Below the pieces are notes generated by a model. That model saw nothing but the letters and a program-made list of their open reading frames with translations. It was not told where the DNA came from and did no database searches. Below, piece by piece: positions 6,880 to 10,941 of a stretch of 10,941 bases of DNA; positions within the stretch are counted from its first letter, which is position 1, and each line of letters begins with the position of its first letter. The position numbers and the translations under genes are program-made. Source of the stretch: JBOHHR01 sp050740975 (lineage in GTDB: Bacteria > Pseudomonadota > Gammaproteobacteria > JBOHHR01). The stretch spans positions 1 to 10,941 of the forward strand of contig JBOIEE010000014.1 in NCBI GenBank assembly GCA_050740975.1, written 5' to 3'.

Positions 6880-7559
6880 GGATGCGTCACCGCCGCGAGC
6901 TCAGCGCGCATCATCGCGATCGTGCGGGCGTAATCGGGGCTGCGGAAAATAGCGGAACCGGCAACAAACGTGTCGCAACCAGCCTCTGCGATCGCCCGTA
7001 TATTGCCCGTGGTCACCCCGCCATCGACCTCGAGCCGGATCGCAAACCCACTCTTGTCGATGAGGGCCCTTACGTGTTTGATTTTCTCTAATGTCGCGGG
7101 AATGAACTTCTGCCCGCTAAAACCAGGATTGACGGACATCAGCAACACCACGTCTAACTTAGGCATGACATAGTCCAAATGCTCGAAAGGCGTCGCGGGG
7201 TTGAACACCAGCCCGGCCTTGGATCCCGAATCGCGGATGATCTGCAGCGAGCGGTCGACATGCTCGCTTGCGTCGGGGTGAAACGTGATATACGTCGCAC
7301 CCGCCTCAACAAAATCTGGAATAATGCGGTCAACCGGCTTCACCATCAGATGCACGTCGATAGGGGCGGTGATCCCGTAATCGCGCAAAGCGCAGCACAG
7401 CAACGGGCCGAAGGTGAGGTTTGGCACGTAATGGTTATCCATCACGTCGAAATGGATAAAGTCAGCTCCCGCAGCCAATACCTTCTCGGCCTCCAAGCCA
7501 AGGCGAGCGAGATCGGCAGAGAGGACGGAGGCGGCAATGGCGTAGGCTTGCATGCTCAT
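6870..7559 (-). CDS. rpe: Ribulose-phosphate 3-epimerase
   Basis: Rpe interconverts ribulose 5-phosphate and xylulose 5-phosphate in the pentose phosphate pathway. The 229-residue TIM barrel aligns by eye with E. coli Rpe along its whole length. Metal and catalytic residues are present: H36 and D38 in IHFDVMDNHYVPNLT, H70 in PIDVHLMVKPVDRI, and D179 in LEVDGG, with the phosphate-binding NPGF (144-147) and GSAIF (201-205). I start at the ATG at 7557-7559; the ATG at 7551-7553 would remove two residues and fits the E. coli start equally well. A TTG at 7571 in the same frame has no support. No strong ribosome binding site is visible at any of them. It is the first gene of the rpe-gph-trpE operon and is divergent from the VanZ-like gene. 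Confidence 0.96.
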   Translation of the reverse strand: MSMQAYAIAASVLSADLARLGLEAEKVLAAGADFIHFDVMDNHYVPNLTFGPLLCCALRDYGITAPIDVHLMVKPVDRIIPDFVEAGATYITFHPDASEHVDRSLQIIRDSGSKAGLVFNPATPFEHLDYVMPKLDVVLLMSVNPGFSGQKFIPATLEKIKHVRALIDKSGFAIRLEVDGGVTTGNIRAIAEAGCDTFVAGSAIFRSPDYARTIAMMRAELAAVTHPCA

Positions 7560-7597
7560 TAAACGACACAAAGATGCGAAATGTAACCGATCGGAGG

Positions 7598-7629
7598 GTG
7601 AAATTCACATTCGGCCACGCGCGGCGTGG
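7598..7629. repeat. Two short palindromes in the rpe/VanZ-like divergent interval
   Basis: GTGAAATTCAC (7598-7608) is a perfect 11-bp palindrome with a central A. It is followed by a perfect 6-bp stem with a 3-base loop, CCACGC-GCG-GCGTGG (7615-7629). They lie 40-70 bp upstream of rpe and about 130 bp upstream of the VanZ-like gene. They could be operator sites. I found no convincing promoter boxes on either strand here. Confidence 0.35.
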
Positions 7630-7757
7630 AAGTGGCTGTCGAGGAACATCCACATCGCACCCTGTTATAGGCCGGAGCCTTGTTGCGTGCTGGATAAAAA
7701 GGGCAGTGAAGGCCTAAAAGGTTCGTATTGCGAAGAAAAGGTCTTTAGGAGATCCCC

Positions 7758-8879
7758 TTGCCTGCCGTCCTCATCCTGATCGCTTTGTTTATCGCTTACG
7801 CGTCGCTATACCCGTTTGAATTCGCCACGCCGGTGGAAATCCACCTCCTGCCTTGGCTATATACCGAGCGTTGGATATCGCGCGCCGACGTACTGGCGAA
7901 TATCTTGTTGTTTGTGCCCTACGGGTTTACGGTCGCTTTCGGTGAGCACCGAAACAAGACCCGCATCTGGCTGCTCAGCGCTGGCTTCGCTATGGCCCTC
8001 GCCCTGCAATGGGTGCAGCAGTTCACGCCCGAGCGCGTGCCGGCTTTATACGACGCCTTTTTCAATCTCCTCGGCCTCACCGTCGGATTGGTAGTCGGCG
8101 CTTTGATAGCCGGCCGGCGTTACCGCACGCTGGTCCCTGGCGGATTGCGGCGCGTAGCGACAACGGCGGAGATCCTTATCGCGGGGTGTTGGCTGGGCTA
8201 TCGTTTGTTCCCCTTTGTCCCCAGTCTTGACTGGCAACAAATCAAAGACAGCCTTAAGCCTTTATTGCTTCATCCCGATCTTTCGTTCGCCGCTATACTG
8301 GACAACACAGCGGGGTGGGCATTATTTTTCCTGCTCCTCTCTCCCAGACTTACCAAACCCTACCCCACCTTGCTCGTGCTAGCGCCCTTGACGCTCCTGG
8401 CGGAGGTCTTGGTTGTGGATAACAGCCTTTCTGTAGCCAATCTGCTGGGGGTGGCGATGGCGACGCTGCTCGTTCTTGCGATCCCCCCGCGTTCGCAGAC
8501 CCGGGTGATGATCCTGGTATTGTTGTGTTCCCTTTTGATAAAGGGCATTTTGCCGTTTGCCTTCACATCTCGGCTAAACGATTTTTCCTGGTTCCCATTG
8601 AGCGCATTTTTCAGCGGTTCGCTTTCGTTCAATATTCAAAGCCTATTGCAAAAGCTTTTCTTTTACGGCGGGCTGGTATTGATGCTGAACCGTGCTGGTC
8701 TTGGGCTTTATCCCGCCAGCGTGGCTGCCAGCTTATGGCTCTTGTTGATCGAATGCGCGCAGATTTTCTTACGCCATCACAGTCCGGAGATCACCGATCC
8801 GTTAATTCCTCTGCTCGTGGTTTTTATGCTTAAATCGATGTCGAAGCCCTCGACAAGGTTGCGCATTGAAGCCCGTTAA
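7758..8879 (+). CDS. Multi-pass membrane protein with two VanZ-like halves
   Basis: This is a 373-residue inner-membrane protein with roughly ten hydrophobic segments. The first half has the VanZ pattern: an N-terminal helix ending SLYPFEF, then DVLANILLFVPYGF (44-57), and LQWVQQFTPER..D..NLLG (83-106). The second half repeats it in weaker form, with LLIECAQIFLRHHSPEITD (329-347) supplying E332, Q335, R339 and D347. VanZ proteins are best known from teicoplanin resistance in Gram-positives, but many VanZ-domain proteins in proteobacteria have no assigned role. The start is a TTG; AGGAG (7747-7751) lies six bases upstream, and no ATG gives the N-terminal membrane helix. It is monocistronic and divergent from rpe. 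Confidence 0.85.
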   Translation: MPAVLILIALFIAYASLYPFEFATPVEIHLLPWLYTERWISRADVLANILLFVPYGFTVAFGEHRNKTRIWLLSAGFAMALALQWVQQFTPERVPALYDAFFNLLGLTVGLVVGALIAGRRYRTLVPGGLRRVATTAEILIAGCWLGYRLFPFVPSLDWQQIKDSLKPLLLHPDLSFAAILDNTAGWALFFLLLSPRLTKPYPTLLVLAPLTLLAEVLVVDNSLSVANLLGVAMATLLVLAIPPRSQTRVMILVLLCSLLIKGILPFAFTSRLNDFSWFPLSAFFSGSLSFNIQSLLQKLFFYGGLVLMLNRAGLGLYPASVAASLWLLLIECAQIFLRHHSPEITDPLIPLLVVFMLKSMSKPSTRLRIEAR

Positions 8880-8921
8880 AACAAACGCTCGGGGAAAATA
8901 AAATCGTCCCTCGTAGAATGC

Positions 8922-9157
8922 TTAGCCATACTTAAAGGGGATGTTTTTCAGCGCCCAGTTCTGATGCACCCAGAATACAGAGGCAGGACGACCGGTCGTA
9001 GGTGGTTCGATACCCTCGAATCCAAGCGCTTTGAGATCGAGTTCATCGACGAACGCCTCAATGACTCTGACCGGATTATCCTCGCTGATATAGTCATCCA
9101 TCCGTCGGGAAACAATGTGCTCTGGGTTCGGTCTTCACCTTAAACGAAGCGCTTCAT
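8922..9157 (-). pseudogene. Decayed N-terminus of an IS transposase (IS1182-like)
   Basis: On the minus strand the ATG at 9155-9157 opens MKRFV, then a TAA stop (9140-9142), then GEDRTQSTLFPD. After a frameshift near 9096-9108 it resumes as MDDYISEDNPVRVIEAFVDE and LDLKALGFEGIEPPTTGRPA. This is the well-known N-terminal region of transposases I associate with the IS1182 group, in which TGRPA is normally followed by YHP and the catalytic domain. Here homology stops at about 8982 and an unrelated tail (SVFWVHQNWALKNIPFKYG) runs to the TAA at 8922-8924. The copy therefore carries a nonsense codon, a frameshift and a 3' truncation, and cannot make transposase. The tail may be the end of another disrupted gene; I do not recognise it. 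The family name is from memory of the motif. Confidence 0.75.
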
Positions 9158-9204
9158 GGGTCTGCCGCAGTCCTGTAAGTGTGATCAGTATACCATCATA
9201 TCAC

Positions 9205-9220
9205 GTTTTTACACAGCCTC
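9205..9220 (-). repeat. Probable outer end of the decayed IS
   Basis: On the minus strand this reads GAGGCTGTGTAAAAAC, typical of terminal inverted repeats of transposons of this kind. It lies about 50 bp upstream of the transposase start. The partner repeat was not found around 8880-8980, which agrees with loss of the other end. Confidence 0.35.
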
Positions 9221-9532
9221 GGCCGGCAACTGACCTCCAAGACCGCACCCGGACCACCCGTAGTGGAGCGCCTGCATCGTCGCAAAGCCCACCCAGCCGC
9301 TTCGTCACCAGGGTCAACCACCATCATTCTTGACACACCTCGTTGAATTTCTTATGCTTCCAAACAGCGCGCGACCTTGTTCGACGTCTGAGCTGACTCC
9401 GTGCGCTCCTGAGCGTCGTTCTCGTGTGCGGGAGGGTCCAATGGGGAATAACCGGCGGTTCACCAATGCCCCTAAGCGACGGTTAGTATCGACGGGCGAA
9501 AACATCGTAATCCTGTTCCAGACCCTGAAAAC
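9221..9532. other. Interval without a recognised gene
   Basis: Both strands have open frames here but none shows a recognisable motif, a ribosome binding site or similarity to its neighbours. It lies between the IS end and the inverted reverse-transcriptase fragment and is probably debris of mobile elements. Confidence 0.5.
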
Positions 9533-9883
9533 ATGTCGAACAAACGGCGGTTTGTACGCTACGGCGATGACTGTAACATCTACGTCAAGACCCCGCGTGC
9601 CGGGGAGCGTGTGATGAGTAGTGTGCGCCGTTTCTTCACCAAGCGGCTGAAGCTGAAGGTGAACGAAGCGAAAAGTGCGGTGGATATTCCCCAATACAGA
9701 AAGTTTCTCGGGTTTACGTTTACAGGTGGCCGATCACCGAATCATCGCAAGATTGCCCCGGAGTCCCTCAAGCGTTTTCGAGCCCACGTACGCCGGCTAA
9801 CCCGGCGCAACTGGGGCATTAGTTTGGAGGAGCGGGTTCGCCGGCTCTCCACTTACTTGCGGGGTTGGCCCGGTCGCATATAG
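9533..9883 (+). pseudogene. Group II intron reverse transcriptase/maturase, C-terminal half (inverted fragment)
   Basis: The frame encodes the end of a group II intron-encoded protein. It begins at RT motif 5, RRFVRYGDDCNIYVKTPRAG (9545-9604), where YGDD (9560-9571) holds the two catalytic aspartates. The following segment RRFFTKRLKLKVNEAKSAV and RKFLGFTFT match RT motifs 6-7. The maturase (X) domain start, KIAPESLKRF...LTRRNWGISLEE...LSTYLRGW, ends abruptly at about 9875, where the usual GYF continuation is replaced by GRI and a stop. RT motifs 1-4 are missing upstream; they are partly on the opposite strand at 9880-10395. The piece is on the strand opposite to the rest of the intron, so it has been inverted. 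It cannot be functional alone. Confidence 0.85.
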
Positions 9884-10395
9884 GATTGGGCTACAGCGAT
9901 TGCTCGATGGCCCGAACGACCCGGCCGAAAGCCGAAGCTCGATTCGGAGAAACTCCGGTCCCAGCGGGCCTGGAGCACCTGCAAGACCGCTTGCTGAATA
10001 AACCGATCGAGGACACACGGAATACCCAGCTTACGCTTCTCCGCGCCCTTTCCCGGTTTGGGGATTTCTACCCGTTTCACCGCGCGGGGACAATACTCCC
10101 CTTGCAACAGAAGTTCCTTGATAGCGAGCCAATGTTCCTTCAGGTACCCGGGCAACTCCTCCACGGTCATCCCATCCACCCTAGGACTTCCTTGATTTTG
10201 CCGCACTCGCTTCAATGCCGCTCGTAAGTTATCCCGAGCACATACCGTCTCCGTCAAATCCTCGTCACACATCGGGCGTTCGGGCATCTCGCTCGCTATG
10301 GGTAAATCAGCCTTCGCCCCAGGTCCCCGAGGCTTCACCTCGGCTTCCCGGTTAGAGGTTCTCACTCGAACTTGTCTGCCTCTCCGATTACCCAT
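9853..10395 (-). pseudogene. Group II intron reverse transcriptase/maturase, N-terminal half (truncated)
   Basis: The 180-codon frame carries the first third of an intron-encoded reverse transcriptase. Visible parts are RVDGMTVEELPGYLKEHW (72-89), VKRVEIPKPGKGAEKRKLGI (106-125), VLDRFIQQAVLQVLQARWD (128-146) and SFGFRPGRSGHRAI (153-166), corresponding to RT motifs 0-2. Similarity ends at AQSY (about 9880), just before the expected IDLEKFFD motif with the first catalytic aspartate. The last eight codons read through into the antisense of the C-terminal fragment. The ATG at 10393-10395 follows the intron's 5' structural region, the normal position of the ORF in domain IV. Without the catalytic core it cannot support splicing or mobility. 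Confidence 0.85.
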
Positions 10396-10813
10396 AAGAT
10401 TCAGCGCCTACTTGCCACTCCATACCGTTCGGGCCTTCAGTGGCTTCCCTTCCCCCTAGTATGCCCTCTGCTGACCCCTGCATCGCGCTATGAAACCTCG
10501 CGATTCCACCAGTCTCAAATCCGAGACAACGATGCAGATCTCCCGGGGTAAGCCGTCTCCTTACACTGACCTTCAGTACACAACCGCTGGATTTACGCGG
10601 CCGGCCCTTGGTGAATATGCACTTCGTTACCTCACGCTAACTCGTGCGGCCTTGGCGCCTACTTATCCAGTTCCTGTTCGTCGGCTCGTACCTTTGTTCC
10701 ACGCTTCCTTCAGACCCCACCTCACGGTGACGCCCTTGCGCTTCCCTACCCTTCACCTCCACCAGGTTAGGAGAGGGACTTGCACCCTCTAAGTCAGCCG
10801 GCATGCCCGGCAC
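10396..10813 (-). ncRNA. Group II intron 5' ribozyme region (domains I-III), probable class C
   Basis: Reading the minus strand, a candidate 5' splice site GTGCCGGGCATGCCGGCTGA begins at 10813. It is followed by the conserved-looking AGAGGGTGCAAGTCCCTCTC (a hairpin with a GUGCAAGU loop), GCGTGAGGTAACGAAGTGC, and GTCAGCAGAGGGCATACTAG shortly before the ORF. These words and their spacing match the 5' half of bacterial group II introns, with the RT start codon at 10395 in domain IV. Domains V and VI, expected after the RT, are not found, so the ribozyme is incomplete. Boundaries are approximate; the start is set by the GUG at the hairpin base. A 10-bp word GCGCCTACTT (plus strand) recurs at 10404-10413 and 10655-10664. 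Confidence 0.7.
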
Positions 10814-10823
10814 GCGTCATAAC

Positions 10824-10843
10824 GCCCCCGCAAAGCGGGGGGC
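10824..10843. repeat. GC-rich hairpin at the 5' exon of the group II intron
   Basis: CCCCCGC (10825-10831) and GCGGGGG (10835-10841) form a perfect 7-bp stem with an AAA loop, extendable by one pair across a bulge. On the minus strand it is directly upstream of the intron 5' end, with about 11 bases between. Class C introns insert next to such terminator-like hairpins. There is no T-run, so it is not a good terminator by itself now. Confidence 0.7.
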
Positions 10844-10854
10844 TTGACGGTTGT

Positions 10855-10924
10855 GAGCAGCCCCAAGGGCGGCCAATGGCTAAAGGTGAATCCAAGCTTT
10901 AGAATTCACCGCCCTCCCCTGCTC
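10855..10924. repeat. About 70-bp imperfect palindrome with alternative pairings
   Basis: Nested complementary arms are GAGCAG (10855-10860) with CTGCTC (10919-10924), GGGC (10867-10870) with GCCC (10911-10914), and GGTGAAT (10885-10891) with ATTCACC (10904-10910). A competing stem pairs CTAAAG (10880-10885) with CTTTAG (10897-10902). The element could be an extrachromosomal-fold recombination site, a small structured RNA or a repeat; nothing identifies which. Confidence 0.5.
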
Positions 10925-10941
10925 CCTGCGCATCAAGCTGC

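Noticed and set aside
9401..9420. GTGCGCTC as an alternative group II intron 5' end on the plus strand
   Set aside because: The following sequence does not show the domain I words seen in 10396-10813.
9460..9532. Possible degenerate RT motif 3-4 region before the plus-strand fragment (ENIVILFQTLK)
   Set aside because: The resemblance is too weak and in a different frame from the conserved part.
10490..10792. Plus-strand open frame of 100 codons
   Set aside because: It is the antisense of the group II intron 5' structural region.
10814..10860. Integron attC site next to the intron (GCGTTATGACGC)
   Set aside because: GTTATGA does not fit GTTRRRY and no matching RYYYAAC is present on the other side.
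1..10941. CRISPR arrays and tRNA or rRNA genes
   Set aside because: No regularly spaced repeats and no tRNA or rRNA signature were seen on either strand by eye.

Overview
The window looks like a chromosomal segment of a moderately GC-rich gammaproteobacterium. The main evidence is the minus-strand order rpe-gph-trpE, an operon arrangement typical of Pseudomonas, Xanthomonas and related gammaproteobacteria. The E. coli-like ribulose-phosphate epimerase sequence agrees. I cannot name the species.

Layout. (1) Positions 1-877 hold a minus-strand operon driven by a near-perfect sigma70 promoter (TTGACA, 16 bp, TATAAT). It encodes a small protein resembling an acyl carrier protein, then an XRE-type repressor, then the start of a gene resembling ImmA/IrrE metallopeptidases, which runs off the left edge. 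All three genes overlap, so they are probably translationally coupled. (2) Divergent from it, 1175-4520 encodes a large protein with an N-terminal Mrr-like PD-(D/E)xK nuclease, a P-loop (STAND-like) NTPase and a long helical C-terminal region. This is the Avs-like architecture of antiviral effectors. A +1 frameshift near 3766 splits it into an 871-residue ORF and an in-phase 250-residue remainder. (3) Positions 4672-7559 hold rpe-gph-trpE on the minus strand, convergent with the nuclease gene. No trpG follows trpE, so the defence-like block sits directly behind trpE. (4) Positions 7758-8879 encode a multi-pass membrane protein with two VanZ-like halves, divergent from rpe. (5) The rest is a graveyard of mobile DNA: a decayed IS transposase start (8922-9157), about 375 bp with no recognised gene, and a group II intron whose reverse transcriptase is cut in two. 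The N-terminal half is on the minus strand and the C-terminal half on the plus strand, meeting head-to-head at about 9880. The intron's 5' ribozyme region (10396-10813) is preceded by a GC-rich hairpin, as expected for a class C intron, and a larger imperfect palindrome lies at 10855-10924.

How the parts relate. The rpe, gph and trpE genes are housekeeping: pentose phosphate epimerisation, phosphoglycolate removal and the first step of tryptophan synthesis. The left block (regulator, peptidase, carrier-like protein, nuclease-NTPase) looks like a horizontally acquired defence or stress module. Whether the two divergent transcription units work together is inference. The most interesting items are the carrier-like protein in an XRE/ImmA operon, the frameshifted nuclease-STAND protein, and the inverted, split group II intron.
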